Source: Anaerofustis stercorihominis (GTDB lineage: Bacteria; Bacillota; Clostridia; Eubacteriales; Anaerofustaceae). From it: DNA of 53,383 nucleotides. Under the pieces are notes generated by a model. The model saw only the letters and a program-made list of their open reading frames with translations. It was not told the origin of the DNA and did not search any database. Of this stretch, positions 11,347-20,813 are shown in pieces. Location: positions 1-53,383 of the forward strand of contig SVCP01000009.1 of NCBI GenBank assembly GCA_015058295.1, given 5' to 3'. How positions within the stretch are numbered: position 1 is the stretch's first letter; every line of letters starts with the position of its first letter. A program made the position numbers and the translations under genes.

Positions 11347-12312
11347 TTGAAAAGAATAGTTATTGCGCTCGGGGGAAATGCTCTTGGTGTAGGGCTTGAA
11401 GAACAGATAAAGAACGTGAAAAAGACAACAGAGATCATCTCCGGTCTGCTTGCAGACAAGGAAAATGAATATCAGATAGTCCTTACTCACGGCAACGGCC
11501 CTCAGGTAGGAATGATAAAGCTTGCATTTGAAAAATCGGGAATGGAGATGCCACTTACGGAATGCTGTGCAATGAGTCAGGGATACATCGGATACCATCT
11601 GCAAAGTGCTCTTAATGAAAGTATGAGTGCGCACGGCCTCAGGTATACGGCACAGGCACTTATAACTCAGGTTCTTGTCGATAAGAATGATCCAGCATTT
11701 GTTGTGCCGACAAAACCTATCGGCTCATTTTATTCTCTGGAAGAAGCAAGCCGGATAATGAGTGAAAATCCGGGTATTGTAATGAAAGAAGACAGTGGAA
11801 GAGGTTACAGACGTGTGGTAGCATCTCCAAAGCCTGTTGAGATACTGGAAAAATCATCTGTCCTCAGACTTCTCGATGAACATCACATTGTCATTACCTG
11901 TGGCGGAGGCGGGATTCCGGTGTGTGAGTCCTCCGGAAGAAAAGTCAGTGTGGAATGTATTGTTGATAAGGATCTCAGCGGCGCATTACTCGCAAAAGAA
12001 ATAAATGCGGATATTTTCTGTATACTGACTGCAGTCGATAATGTATATATCAACTACAACAAACCAAATCAGCAGTCTCTCGGAAAAATCTCATATTCCG
12101 AGCTTGAAAGATATGTGAATCAGGGACATTTTGCCGATGGAAGTATGCTTCCGAAAGTAATGGCTGCAATGGAATTTGTCAGTGAATCAAAAGACAAAAA
12201 AGCAGTGATTTCATCTCTTGAAAATATGGTTTCAGCCATAAACGGAGAAAGCGGGACAACGATATATCACGATAAAGCTGTGAGAAATGAAGAATTGCAG
12301 CCGGTTATGTAA
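11347..12312 (+). CDS. arcC: Carbamate kinase
   Basis: Amino-acid-kinase-fold enzyme interconverting carbamoyl phosphate + ADP with carbamate + ATP. The 321 residues begin IVIALGGNALG (nucleotide loop) and include VLTHGNGPQVG and CGGGGIPV, all family marks. The start is TTG with AAGGTGG about 8 bases upstream. No arginine deiminase or ornithine carbamoyltransferase is adjacent, so it may serve agmatine, purine or allantoin breakdown elsewhere in the genome, or work alone. Confidence 0.93.
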   Translation: MKRIVIALGGNALGVGLEEQIKNVKKTTEIISGLLADKENEYQIVLTHGNGPQVGMIKLAFEKSGMEMPLTECCAMSQGYIGYHLQSALNESMSAHGLRYTAQALITQVLVDKNDPAFVVPTKPIGSFYSLEEASRIMSENPGIVMKEDSGRGYRRVVASPKPVEILEKSSVLRLLDEHHIVITCGGGGIPVCESSGRKVSVECIVDKDLSGALLAKEINADIFCILTAVDNVYINYNKPNQQSLGKISYSELERYVNQGHFADGSMLPKVMAAMEFVSESKDKKAVISSLENMVSAINGESGTTIYHDKAVRNEELQPVM

Positions 12313-12326
12313 GCGAACACTATTAT

Positions 12327-12360
12327 TATTGCGGCGTGATGTCGCAATATACATATTTTT
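12327..12360 (+). terminator. Probable terminator after arcC
   Basis: A stem TATTGCG / CGCAATA with further G-T and C-G closing pairs, followed after ATACA by a run of T. The offset T tract makes it weaker than the others in the window. Confidence 0.55.
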
Positions 12361-12404
12361 TTGTCAAAAATACAGTAATAATGTCCTTTTGAATGTGTAT
12401 TTAA

Positions 12405-12433
12405 TTGATTTTTTTTTGTTGTTGTGATATAGT
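12405..12433 (+). promoter_or_regulatory. Promoter for the AI-2E family transporter
   Basis: TTGATT and TATAGT are separated by 17 bases. Transcription would begin near 12440, which makes the TTG at 12443 unusable and supports the ATG at 12470. Confidence 0.7.
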
Positions 12434-12469
12434 CTATCTGCATTGCGAAAGAAATCGGAGAAAATAAAA

Positions 12470-13666
12470 ATGAAAAAATTTTGGCAGGAGCTGGATAAGA
12501 GGTATGTCGGGCTTTCCGTGTGTCTCGTATTCAGTGTCTGTGTTGTTGTAGCGTTTTATCAGGTTGCAGACAACTTCACAGTGATAGTCAGCAGTATTGC
12601 ATCTTTTGTATCGTCATTTTTGTCGGCGTCGATGCCGATCATTTTCGGTATAATTATTGCATATCTGTTGAACCGACCGTGCAAGTGGATGGAGCGGCTT
12701 CTGAAAAAAGCGGGATTTTTTCAGAAAAGATCCCGTTTATGTCGGCTTGTTGCTGTTCTTGGGGTAAATATTTCTACGCTGGCGATGCTTGTTTTGTTTT
12801 GCTATGCGTTGGTTCCAAACATGATAATGAGTATGAACAGTATCGCTGAGCGAGGAGAGGAACTTATCGCTCCCATAGAAAAGGTAATAAGAGATATTGC
12901 GAATACAGGTTTTGTCGCGGAACTTATGAACTTTGCCCAACTTGATATTCAGGCTGACTTTATGGTCAAAATTCTGAATATGGGCAGGCAGCTTGTAAGT
13001 GAATTCAGCACATATATTCTCAGTTTTCTTATTGATACGGGAACACTTCTGTATAATGCCTTTTTCGGATTTGTTGCGGCTATATATATTAATGTAGACA
13101 TAGACAATATAAAGCGGCAGACAACCCGTTTTATAAGAGTGCTGTTTCCGAAAAAATACGGGAGTATGGTATATGTGACAAACCTCGCGAATGATATATT
13201 CTTCAAATATATCGTGGGAAAGGGAATATGTTCCATAATTGTCGGGTGCATGAGCCTTCTGGGATGTATCGTGTTCGGTATTGAGTATGCATCATTTATA
13301 TCTCTTATTATCGGAGTAACGAATATGATACCGACATTCGGGCCCATATTCGGTGCGATTCCCGCTTGTCTGTTTGCTGCACTTTCGGGCATTGACAAGG
13401 CGTTGATAATGCTTATAATGATAATTATAATCCAGCAGATTGATCCGAACATCCTTGCGCCTAAGATCATCGGTGGAATTGTGGATCTGAATGGATTTTG
13501 GATATTGGTGTCGATCATAGTGTGTGGTCATTTCTTTGGAATAATCGGTATGATAATTGGCATTCCGTTGTTTGCAACGTTAAAAATACTTATAAGACAA
13601 TGGCTGGAGAGAAAGGAATTTATGGCAAGTGTGGCAGCATCATTGCCGGATGAAGATTTTATATAA
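12470..13666 (+). CDS. AI-2E family transporter (UPF0118)
   Basis: Polytopic membrane protein of 398 residues with about eight membrane helices. The conserved C-terminal signature region (MIPTFGPIFGAIPA, then IIIQQIDPNILAPKIIG) is typical of the AI-2E/YdiK/YtvI family. Members have been linked to autoinducer-2 export or Na+/H+ antiport; the cargo here is unknown. The start is the ATG at 12470 with CGGAGAAA 9 bases upstream; the longer frame from a TTG at 12443 would start at the transcription start site. Confidence 0.88.
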   Translation: MKKFWQELDKRYVGLSVCLVFSVCVVVAFYQVADNFTVIVSSIASFVSSFLSASMPIIFGIIIAYLLNRPCKWMERLLKKAGFFQKRSRLCRLVAVLGVNISTLAMLVLFCYALVPNMIMSMNSIAERGEELIAPIEKVIRDIANTGFVAELMNFAQLDIQADFMVKILNMGRQLVSEFSTYILSFLIDTGTLLYNAFFGFVAAIYINVDIDNIKRQTTRFIRVLFPKKYGSMVYVTNLANDIFFKYIVGKGICSIIVGCMSLLGCIVFGIEYASFISLIIGVTNMIPTFGPIFGAIPACLFAALSGIDKALIMLIMIIIIQQIDPNILAPKIIGGIVDLNGFWILVSIIVCGHFFGIIGMIIGIPLFATLKILIRQWLERKEFMASVAASLPDEDFI

Positions 13667-13690
13667 GCTTTAAAGGAAAAGGAAATTATT

Positions 13691-15571
13691 ATGAAAAAAC
13701 TATTCACAAACAAAACGTATAAAAAGCACAGGGATGCGTTAATCATCGGCATCGATATGTGTCTGGTGTTATTTTCTGTATTGGCAGCTATATTTCTGAA
13801 GCTTGATTTCGATTTTAAAAATTATGTAGGTTACGGATACAAGAATTTTATTATTTATTTCATTGCTGTGTTGGTTGTGTATTTTATATCCTTTGAGATA
13901 TTCGGTGTGAACCGAAGTCTCTGGTCATACATAGGTATGAGAGAAGCAGCTGTAATGGCTCTTTCTGTAGTTGCTGCATCATTTGTCATTATTCTGGGAA
14001 TAATTCTGACATCTTCAAAGATGTTTCTTGTGAGCATTACGATAATTGCAGGTCTTATGAGTATTTCCCTGATGCTTAATGTCAGAGTAATATACCGACT
14101 GTTTGCACAGAAGAAAGATGCATCCACTGTTAAAAACGCACTTATCGTCGGAGCCGGTGACGGTGGTTATCTTATGCTCAAAGAATTGGAACAGAATCCT
14201 AAGTATAAAGCAAAAGTAATCGGGTTTGTAGATGATGCGAAGCATAAAAAAATTGTTTCCGGGAAAAATGTTCTGGGTGATACATATCAGATTCCGAAAC
14301 TCATTGAAAAATATAATATCAAAGTGATTTATATTGCTATCCCGTCTGCATCAAAAGCGGATATCAAGAGAATAGTAGCTCTCTGCCAGTCAAGCAGTGA
14401 AGTTGAAATCAAGATAATGCAGAAGGAAGATAACAGAATTCTTGACAACAAGACGGTTGAGTCATACCCTGTGAAACCTGTAAGCATCGCGGATCTTCTC
14501 GAAAGGGGAGAAGTTAATCTTAATGTAGAAGAAATTCTCTCCTATATAGGCGGAAAAGTTGTTCTTGTAACAGGCGCAGGAGGATCTATCGGTTCGGAAA
14601 TTTGTCGTCAGATAGCAAGATTTGCACCGAAGAAACTCGTAATGCTTGATATATATGAGAATAATCTCTATGACCTCGAGCAGGAACTCAAGCGTCGCAA
14701 GGGACAAGGTCTTATCAGTGAGGAGACGGAACTTATTACAGTTATCGCATCAGTCAGGGATATTGAAGCGCTGAAGAGTATATTTGAGAAATATTCGCCC
14801 AATGCGGTATATCATGCAGCGGCACACAAGCACGTTCCTCTTATGGAAACTGCTCCTCTGGAAGCTATAAAGAATAATGTTTTCGGAACAAAGAATGTAG
14901 CCGAATGTGCTCTCGAATACGGTGCTGAAAGGTTTATTCTCATCAGTACAGACAAGGCTGTAAACCCCACAAACGTAATGGGCGCTACAAAGAGAATGGC
15001 AGAGCTTATTATGCAGAGTCGTGCACGTTCATCAAGAAATAAGGGGACAAGAATGGCAGCAGTTCGTTTCGGTAACGTACTTGGTTCAAACGGATCGGTT
15101 GTACCGCTTTTCGCAAGACAGATCGCTGAAGGTGGTCCCGTAACTCTTACACACAGGGATATCGAAAGATTTTTCATGACTATTCCGGAAGCTGCGCAGC
15201 TCGTTTTGCAGGCTGGTTACTACGCAAAAGGCGGAGAAATCTATATTCTCGATATGGGTCAGCCGGTAAGAATTCTTGAGCTTGCGGAAAAGATGATCAG
15301 ACTTTCAGGATATGTACCGTATGAAGATATTGATATTGTGGAGATAGGACTCCGTCCCGGTGAAAAAATGTATGAAGAACTCAATCTTCCGGATGAAAGA
15401 ATGTATAAGACTGACAACAGCCTTATCAATGTATGCGAGCCTATCGGACTTACGGAAGAAGTCGTTGATGAAAAACTCGTTCAGCTCTGGCAGAGAGTTC
15501 AGCAGAAAGATGCTGATCTTGCAAAAGAGACACTGTTTGATGTGATCAAAAAGGACAAAGAAAGCGTATAA
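13691..15571 (+). CDS. Membrane nucleotide-sugar 4,6-dehydratase (CapD/PglF/WbpM type)
   Basis: A 626-residue fusion: four N-terminal membrane helices (about 18-125), a CoA-binding-like Rossmann domain (LIVGAGDGGYLM near 152), then an extended-SDR domain with VTGAGGSIGSEICRQ near 293. The catalytic region reads STDKAVNPTNVMGATKR, where Met replaces the usual Tyr of YxxxK, as in the CapD/PglF/WbpM group. Relatives dehydrate UDP-GlcNAc to a 4-keto-6-deoxy sugar, the first step to bacillosamine- or QuiNAc-type sugars of surface glycans. No glycosyltransferases are adjacent. It starts 24 bases after the transporter, behind AAAGGAAAAGG. Confidence 0.9.
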   Translation: MKKLFTNKTYKKHRDALIIGIDMCLVLFSVLAAIFLKLDFDFKNYVGYGYKNFIIYFIAVLVVYFISFEIFGVNRSLWSYIGMREAAVMALSVVAASFVIILGIILTSSKMFLVSITIIAGLMSISLMLNVRVIYRLFAQKKDASTVKNALIVGAGDGGYLMLKELEQNPKYKAKVIGFVDDAKHKKIVSGKNVLGDTYQIPKLIEKYNIKVIYIAIPSASKADIKRIVALCQSSSEVEIKIMQKEDNRILDNKTVESYPVKPVSIADLLERGEVNLNVEEILSYIGGKVVLVTGAGGSIGSEICRQIARFAPKKLVMLDIYENNLYDLEQELKRRKGQGLISEETELITVIASVRDIEALKSIFEKYSPNAVYHAAAHKHVPLMETAPLEAIKNNVFGTKNVAECALEYGAERFILISTDKAVNPTNVMGATKRMAELIMQSRARSSRNKGTRMAAVRFGNVLGSNGSVVPLFARQIAEGGPVTLTHRDIERFFMTIPEAAQLVLQAGYYAKGGEIYILDMGQPVRILELAEKMIRLSGYVPYEDIDIVEIGLRPGEKMYEELNLPDERMYKTDNSLINVCEPIGLTEEVVDEKLVQLWQRVQQKDADLAKETLFDVIKKDKESV

Positions 15572-15605
15572 ATACGGAAATTTGCTATAATTGAAAGTTT
15601 TCTCA

Positions 15606-15634
15606 TTGAAAATTTTTATATATAGTGTTAGAAT
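15606..15634 (+). promoter_or_regulatory. Promoter for serS
   Basis: TTGAAA and TAGAAT are separated by 17 bases, with an extended -10 TG (TGTTAGAAT). No T-box leader is seen before serS, in contrast to thrS. Confidence 0.7.
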
Positions 15635-15673
15635 GACAAAACAACAGATACAATTTATATTAAGGGGATTATT

Positions 15674-16936
15674 ATGTTAGATATAAAACGCATCAGAAAA
15701 GAACCTGAAAAGGTTGCAGAATTGTTAAGAAGAAGAGGAGACATTGATATTACTCCCGTTCTTGAAAAAGACGAAAAAAGAAGAGAAATCATCGGTCAGG
15801 TTGAAGAATTGAAAGCGCAGCAGAATGCCGCTTCAAAACAGATTCCCGTGATGAAGAAAAACGGCGAAGATACAACAGAACTCATGGCTCAGATGAAGGA
15901 AATTTCTGCTAAAGCAAAAGTTCTTGACGGTGAGCTTGCACAGCTTGAAGCAGACATCAACGCCCTCCTTCTGTCAATCCCGAATACACCGAATGAAAAT
16001 ATCGTGATCGGTGCAAGTGATGCGGACAATAAAGAAATAAGAAAAATCGGTGAACCGAGAACATTTGATTTCGAACTCAAAGCCCACTGGGATCTTGGTG
16101 TTGACCTTGGTATCCTTGATTTTGAAAGAGCTGTAAAGATTGCAGGTGCGCGTTTCTCTATGTGGGTAGGCCTCGGTGCAAAACTCGAAAGAGCTATCAT
16201 TTCATTCATGCTTGATATGCATACACCGAAAGGATATGTTGAAATTATCCCTCCGTTTATGGTAAACAGAGCATCAATGACAGGTACAGGTCAGCTTCCG
16301 AAGTTTGAAGAAGATGCTTTCAATGTAAGAAATAATGACTATTTCCTCATTCCGACTGCGGAAGTTCCGGTAACAAATATTCACCGTGACGAAATTCTTT
16401 CTTACGAAGATATGCCGAAATATTTTACAGCATACACACCGTGTTTCCGTGCGGAAGCAGGCAGTGCGGGAAGAGATACAAGAGGTCTTATCAGAAACCA
16501 TCAGTTCGATAAAGTTGAACTTGTAAAACTTGCTCTTCCGGAAAATTCATATGATGAGCTCGAAACACTTACAGCAGATGCAGAAGCGATCCTCAAGGCT
16601 TTGGGTATTCCGTATAGAGTTATTGAACTTTGTACAGGTGATATCGGATTCTCTTCAGCAAAAACATATGATATCGAAGTATGGATGCCCAGCTACAACC
16701 GTTATGTTGAAATCAGCTCATGCTCAAACTTCGAAGATTATCAGGCAAGAAGAGCAAACCTCCGTTTCAGAGACAAAGACGGTGTGGTAAAATATGTACA
16801 CACACTCAACGGCAGTGCTCTTGCTGTCGGAAGAACATTTGCAGCAATTCTGGAAAACTATCAGAACGAAGACGGTTCTGTTACAATTCCTGAAGTTCTC
16901 AGACCGTATATGGGCGGAATTGAGGTCATCAAATAA
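15674..16936 (+). CDS. serS: Seryl-tRNA synthetase
   Basis: Class II aminoacyl-tRNA synthetase charging tRNA-Ser (420 residues). It has the N-terminal two-helix arm (about 27-105) that grips the long variable arm of tRNA-Ser and a catalytic core with motif 2 [15 protein letters not shown] and motif 3 [18 protein letters not shown] lies 10 bases upstream of the ATG. The next gene follows after two bases, so the two are co-transcribed. Confidence 0.97.
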   Translation: MLDIKRIRKEPEKVAELLRRRGDIDITPVLEKDEKRREIIGQVEELKAQQNAASKQIPVMKKNGEDTTELMAQMKEISAKAKVLDGELAQLEADINALLLSIPNTPNENIVIGASDADNKEIRKIGEPRTFDFELKAHWDLGVDLGILDFERAVKIAGARFSMWVGLGAKLERAIISFMLDMHTPKGYVEIIPPFMVNRASMTGTGQLPKFEEDAFNVRNNDYFLIPTAEVPVTNIHRDEILSYEDMPKYFTAYTPCFRAEAGSAGRDTRGLIRNHQFDKVELVKLALPENSYDELETLTADAEAILKALGIPYRVIELCTGDIGFSSAKTYDIEVWMPSYNRYVEISSCSNFEDYQARRANLRFRDKDGVVKYVHTLNGSALAVGRTFAAILENYQNEDGSVTIPEVLRPYMGGIEVIK

Positions 16937-16938
16937 TT

Positions 16939-17850
16939 ATGTCAGAAGAGAATAACAGAGATAATTTAGAAAACGAAGTTGTGGAAATCGAAGAAACTGA
17001 AGAGGAATGCGTAATCTCTGACGAGTTTGCTGAAGAAAATTCCTCAGAAGAAACTATTCCTTCTGAAGTGATTCCTGAAGAAGATGATTCTGAGGAAGAG
17101 ATATTAGCCGGAAATGATCCTCTCGCAGAAGAAACAGAAGGTCCTGATTCGCTCACAGAAGATAATATTGAAGAAACTCCTTCAGTTGTTGATACACCAC
17201 AAACGCAAACTGATGAAATGCCCGAAAATAAGAAAAAAGGCATTGCCGGCAAGATATTCAAAGGTATCGGAGTCATTCTTTTACTTGTGTTCCTGGTTGC
17301 AGTAGGATTTATCGGATACAAGGTATGGGCATATCTTCAGATATATGTGTATGCAAATGTAAATCCTGTTCCGTCTACATTCTCCAACGAAACAATTTCT
17401 CTCAGTATTGACTCTGCTGAACTTATCGATGAGATAGCTGGTTTTGAACTTGATGAGGAATATGTGTATGTCGGAATCAAATACACTATAACGAATCTTT
17501 CTCAGGAAGCTGTTCAGTGGAAAGCGTTCCCGTATCTTTCTGTAAACGAATATGTTACGTCGGAAGATGAGAAAAAGCCGGGATATGTCCTCGTTGAAGA
17601 TACAGCACAGGCGTATGAACTCAACGGACTCAGAAACTACGGTATACATCAGGAAGTTGATTTCCGAAATGCGATAGACGATCTTGCTGTCGGTGAGGTA
17701 AGAACATCTGCTGATATTTTCAAGATCCTCAAGACTGACTATCAGCAGAAAGGATATTTCCTTACAACAGATCTGTTTAAAGAGATTGTTGATTTACCCC
17801 AGCTTGAGAGTGAAGATATCATCACTGACGATTCAACAGTAACCGAATAA
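16939..17850 (+). CDS. Membrane-anchored acidic protein with a C-terminal DUF4352-like domain
   Basis: 303 residues. Residues 1-95 are strongly acidic and low in complexity (Glu/Asp/Ser). A basic stretch (KKKGIAGKIFKG) and one membrane helix (about 111-130) follow, then an external beta-rich domain of about 170 residues with the pattern of a DUF4352-type immunoglobulin-like fold (VYVGIKYTITNLSQEAVQW). The acidic part would be cytoplasmic. The function is unknown. It is co-transcribed with serS, two bases after its stop, with no separate promoter seen, and ends at a strong terminator. Confidence 0.7.
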   Translation: MSEENNRDNLENEVVEIEETEEECVISDEFAEENSSEETIPSEVIPEEDDSEEEILAGNDPLAEETEGPDSLTEDNIEETPSVVDTPQTQTDEMPENKKKGIAGKIFKGIGVILLLVFLVAVGFIGYKVWAYLQIYVYANVNPVPSTFSNETISLSIDSAELIDEIAGFELDEEYVYVGIKYTITNLSQEAVQWKAFPYLSVNEYVTSEDEKKPGYVLVEDTAQAYELNGLRNYGIHQEVDFRNAIDDLAVGEVRTSADIFKILKTDYQQKGYFLTTDLFKEIVDLPQLESEDIITDDSTVTE

Positions 17851-17857
17851 GTAAAAT

Positions 17858-17890
17858 AAAACAGCGTATCATTATGATATGCTGTTTTTA
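17858..17890. terminator. Bidirectional terminator between the acidic membrane protein and the Nudix gene
   Basis: A 14-bp stem (17858-17871 with 17875-17888, one G-T pair) with a 3-base loop, T-rich on the plus strand and A-rich before it. It serves the two convergent genes. Confidence 0.88.
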
Positions 17891-17893
17891 TAT

Positions 17894-18442
17894 CTATCTG
17901 AAATTGTAATTATACATATGCAGCATCTCTCGTGAATGGCGCAACACCGGAAGCTCCCTGTTTGCAATGAGTCTGCCCAGTCTTGTCGATGAACACTTCT
18001 CATATTCTTCTATAGCATCTTCATAAGATAGCTTCAGCACTGACAGATGAAATATTTCGGTTTCATCACGTGTCAGGTTTCTTTTGCCGAAATCTGTAAT
18101 CCTGCAAAGGAAATAATTGTTTATATTGTGTCTGTGAATCAGATTGTAGTAGTCATCTATTATGCCTATTTTGCATAATATCTCAACACTTGCGCCTAAC
18201 TCCTCTTTAAGCTCTCTGTGCAGTGCAGTGCGCAGATCTTCTCCTGTTTCCACACCACCTCCGGCAGTTTCAATGGATGTCAGCCTTCCAAAATCATCAT
18301 CTCTGCTGACACGGACAAAATAAAAATAGCCTTCATCATCAAATACAACAGCTCTTACGATTTGTCTGTCATGGTCAGTATATTCAAAAGGCCACTCGTT
18401 ATCCTGAAAAGATAAGTGTATTTCATGTAAGCCATTATTCAT
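17894..18442 (-). CDS. Nudix hydrolase
   Basis: A 182-residue cytoplasmic pyrophosphohydrolase. The Nudix box is complete: Gly62, then Glu68, then RELKEELGA at residues 76-84, with the metal-binding glutamates in place. It resembles mutT/ADP-ribose-pyrophosphatase-type relatives, but the substrate cannot be read from the motif. The start is an ATG with GGAG 8 bases upstream. It sits downstream of thrS but is separated from it by a terminator. Confidence 0.88.
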   Translation of the reverse strand: MNNGLHEIHLSFQDNEWPFEYTDHDRQIVRAVVFDDEGYFYFVRVSRDDDFGRLTSIETAGGGVETGEDLRTALHRELKEELGASVEILCKIGIIDDYYNLIHRHNINNYFLCRITDFGKRNLTRDETEIFHLSVLKLSYEDAIEEYEKCSSTRLGRLIANRELPVLRHSREMLHMYNYNFR

Positions 18443-18494
18443 TATGTAACTCCGTGTTGCGATATGTCATGATTATATCACACCAAAAACAAAA

Positions 18495-18515
18495 GGCACA
18501 ACAAAATGTTGTGCC
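18495..18515 (-). terminator. Terminator after thrS
   Basis: Perfect stem GGCACAACA / TGTTGTGCC with a 3-base loop, followed on the minus strand by TTTTGTTTTTGG. Confidence 0.88.
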
Positions 18516-18536
18516 CGTATCGTGCATAACGCACAT

Positions 18537-20447
18537 TTACATTGCTTTTGTTTTGATTTCTTCAACAAGCATTGCTGCTGCTTCTTCGATGGGGAGGTTT
18601 TTCTGTTCTTCTGTTTTTCTTGAACGGATAGTAACAGTTCTTTCCTGAGCTTCTTTAGCTCCTACAACGAACATATACGGAATCTTTGCAAGCTGTGCTT
18701 CACGGATCTTGTAACCTAATTTTTCGTTGCGGTCATCAACTTCAACTCTGATCTTGAGTTCTTTGAGCATATCTGCGATTTCGTGGCAGTATGCATTGTA
18801 TTCTTCGTTTACGGAAAGAATCTTAACCTGTACAGGATTGAGCCAGAGCGGGAAAGCTCCTGCAAAATGCTCTGTAAGGATACCGATGAATCTTTCGATA
18901 GAACCGAATACTACTCTGTGAATAACGATCGGTCTGTGTTTTTCTCCGTCCGGGCCGATGTACGATGCGTCGAATCTTTCCGGAAGCTGGAAGTCAAGCT
19001 GGATAGTACCGCACTGCCATGTTCTTCCGATTGCATCGTTAAGGTGGAAGTCGATCTTCGGACCATAGAATGCGCCATCGCCTTCATTGATTACATAATC
19101 TTTGCCTGCTGCATTGAGGGCTTCGATGAGCTTGTTTGTAGCTTCTTCCCATTCTGCTTCTTCACCGATGTGTTTTTCAGGCATTGTTGAGAGTTCTACA
19201 TGGTAGCTGAATCCGAAAAGCGAATAGAAGTAATCAGCAAGTTGGATTACACCAAGAATTTCATCTTTGATCTGATCTTTTGTCATGAAGATATGGGCAT
19301 CGTCCTGTGTGAAGCAACGTACTCTCATAAGTCCGTGGAGGGCACCGCTCTTTTCGTGACGGTGTACATTGCCGAGTTCACCGACTCTCATGGGAAGATC
19401 TTTGTATGAAACAACTTTTCTGTTGAACAGGAGCATACCACCCGGGCAGTTCATCGGTTTGATGGCGAAATCTCTGTCATCAATAGTTGTGAAATACATA
19501 TTTTCATGGTAGTTGTCCCAGTGACCGCTTCTCTTCCAGAGTTCAGAATCAAGGATCATCGGAGTTTTGACTTCGTCATATCCTCTCTTCTGGTGTTCTT
19601 CTCTCCAGAAATTTTCGAGTTCATTTCTGAGGATCATTCCTTTCGGGTGGAAGAATGGGAATCCCGGTCCTTCTTCCATGATTGAGAAAAGATCGAGTTC
19701 TTTACCGAGTTTGCGGTGGTCTCTCTTCTTTGCTTCTTCCTGAATGTGAATGTATTCATCTAAAAGTTCCTGTTTCGGGAAAGAGATACCATAGATTCTC
19801 TGGAGCATCTTGTTCTTTTCGTCGCCTCTCCAATACGCACCTGCGATAGAGAGAAGCTTGAAGCTCTTTATCATTGATACAGCGGGAATGTGCGGGCCTG
19901 CGCAGAGGTCCCAGAATTCGCCCTGTTCGTAGAAGGAAATAGCTTCGCCTTCTTCGATAGCTTCGCAAAGTTCTACTTTGTAAATTTCATTTGCATCCTG
20001 AGCTTTTTTAAGAGAATCTTCTCTTGAAAGTTCATAACGGATGATCTTCGGATTTTCGCCGATGATCTTTTTCATTTCTTTTTCGATCTTTGTAAGGCTT
20101 TCCGGTGTGAAAGCTTCTTCGCAATCAAAATCATAATAAAAACCGTTGTCGATAGCCGGGCCGATAGCAACTTTTACTGTAGGGTAAAGTCTTTTTACTG
20201 CCTGAGCCATAACATGGCTTGTTGTGTGCCAGAATGCCTTCTTACCTGCTTCATCGTCGAATGTAAGTAATTTCAATGTGCAGTCTTTTTCAATCGGAAT
20301 GCGGATGTCTGTAACAACTCCGTCAACTTCTGCTGCAAGTACCTGTTTTGCAAGATTTTTGCTGATTGATGATGCTACTTCAAGGGAAGTAATACCGTTT
20401 TCGAATTCTCTGACAGCTCCGTCAGGGAATGTAATTTTGATTGACAT
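18537..20447 (-). CDS. thrS: Threonyl-tRNA synthetase
   Basis: Class II synthetase of 636 residues with the full order: TGS domain (1-60), editing/tRNA-SAD domain with HTTSHVMAQAVKRLYP, catalytic core with the motif 2 region VRCFTQDDAHIF and the substrate-binding KPMNCPGG, and a C-terminal anticodon-binding domain. AGGAGAA lies just before the ATG. Expression is governed by the T-box leader directly upstream, which senses uncharged tRNA-Thr. Confidence 0.98.
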   Translation of the reverse strand: MSIKITFPDGAVREFENGITSLEVASSISKNLAKQVLAAEVDGVVTDIRIPIEKDCTLKLLTFDDEAGKKAFWHTTSHVMAQAVKRLYPTVKVAIGPAIDNGFYYDFDCEEAFTPESLTKIEKEMKKIIGENPKIIRYELSREDSLKKAQDANEIYKVELCEAIEEGEAISFYEQGEFWDLCAGPHIPAVSMIKSFKLLSIAGAYWRGDEKNKMLQRIYGISFPKQELLDEYIHIQEEAKKRDHRKLGKELDLFSIMEEGPGFPFFHPKGMILRNELENFWREEHQKRGYDEVKTPMILDSELWKRSGHWDNYHENMYFTTIDDRDFAIKPMNCPGGMLLFNRKVVSYKDLPMRVGELGNVHRHEKSGALHGLMRVRCFTQDDAHIFMTKDQIKDEILGVIQLADYFYSLFGFSYHVELSTMPEKHIGEEAEWEEATNKLIEALNAAGKDYVINEGDGAFYGPKIDFHLNDAIGRTWQCGTIQLDFQLPERFDASYIGPDGEKHRPIVIHRVVFGSIERFIGILTEHFAGAFPLWLNPVQVKILSVNEEYNAYCHEIADMLKELKIRVEVDDRNEKLGYKIREAQLAKIPYMFVVGAKEAQERTVTIRSRKTEEQKNLPIEEAAAMLVEEIKTKAM

Positions 20448-20485
20448 ATATTTTCTCCTATGAATTTATTTACTTGGGACGAATA

Positions 20486-20712
20486 AAAAAATCCCTGTAT
20501 AAATACAGGGACGAATAATCCGTGGTTCCACCCAGTTTAGCTTACGCTCACTCATTATATCTTTAACGCAGAAATACGCACCGTCCTACTTTGTTCAGCG
20601 GTGAGCTCGGAAGGGGTTTTCGTAAGGCTTCAAATAAGACGCTTTCAGCATATGCATCTCTCTCTGGAAAAGAAGATTCTTACTACTCGTCTTCGTCACA
20701 GCTTTTGACACA
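20486..20712 (-). promoter_or_regulatory. T-box riboswitch leader of thrS
   Basis: Read on the minus strand, the leader carries the conserved T-box GGGTGGAACCACG (20521-20533), which pairs with the tRNA acceptor end, then a terminator stem TCCCTGTA / TACAGGGA followed by seven T (20485-20511). The AGAGAGA and AGTA-type elements expected of stem I lie near its 5' end. A candidate Thr specifier codon ACC is at 20600-20602. Uncharged tRNA-Thr would stabilise the antiterminator and allow thrS transcription. The element class is secure; the specifier assignment is tentative. Confidence 0.92.
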
Positions 20713-20716
20713 AAAC

Positions 20717-20745
20717 ATAATATCACTTTAATTTGGCTTTGTCAA
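20717..20745 (-). promoter_or_regulatory. Promoter for the thrS T-box leader
   Basis: On the minus strand, consensus TTGACA and TATTAT with 17 bases between. The -35 hexamer overlaps the -35 of a divergent promoter on the plus strand. Confidence 0.8.
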
Positions 20746-20768
20746 GGTGTTTTTTTAGTTCATATACA
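20739..20768 (+). promoter_or_regulatory. Candidate promoter for the small ORF and recombinase
   Basis: TTGTCA and TATACA with 18 bases between. Its -35 shares bases 20740-20744 with the thrS -35, so the two polymerases could not bind both at once. Confidence 0.5.
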
Positions 20769-20813
20769 GTGTTAAGCATCAAAAAACAGGCAATAATATT
20801 CCGGGAGGTAATT

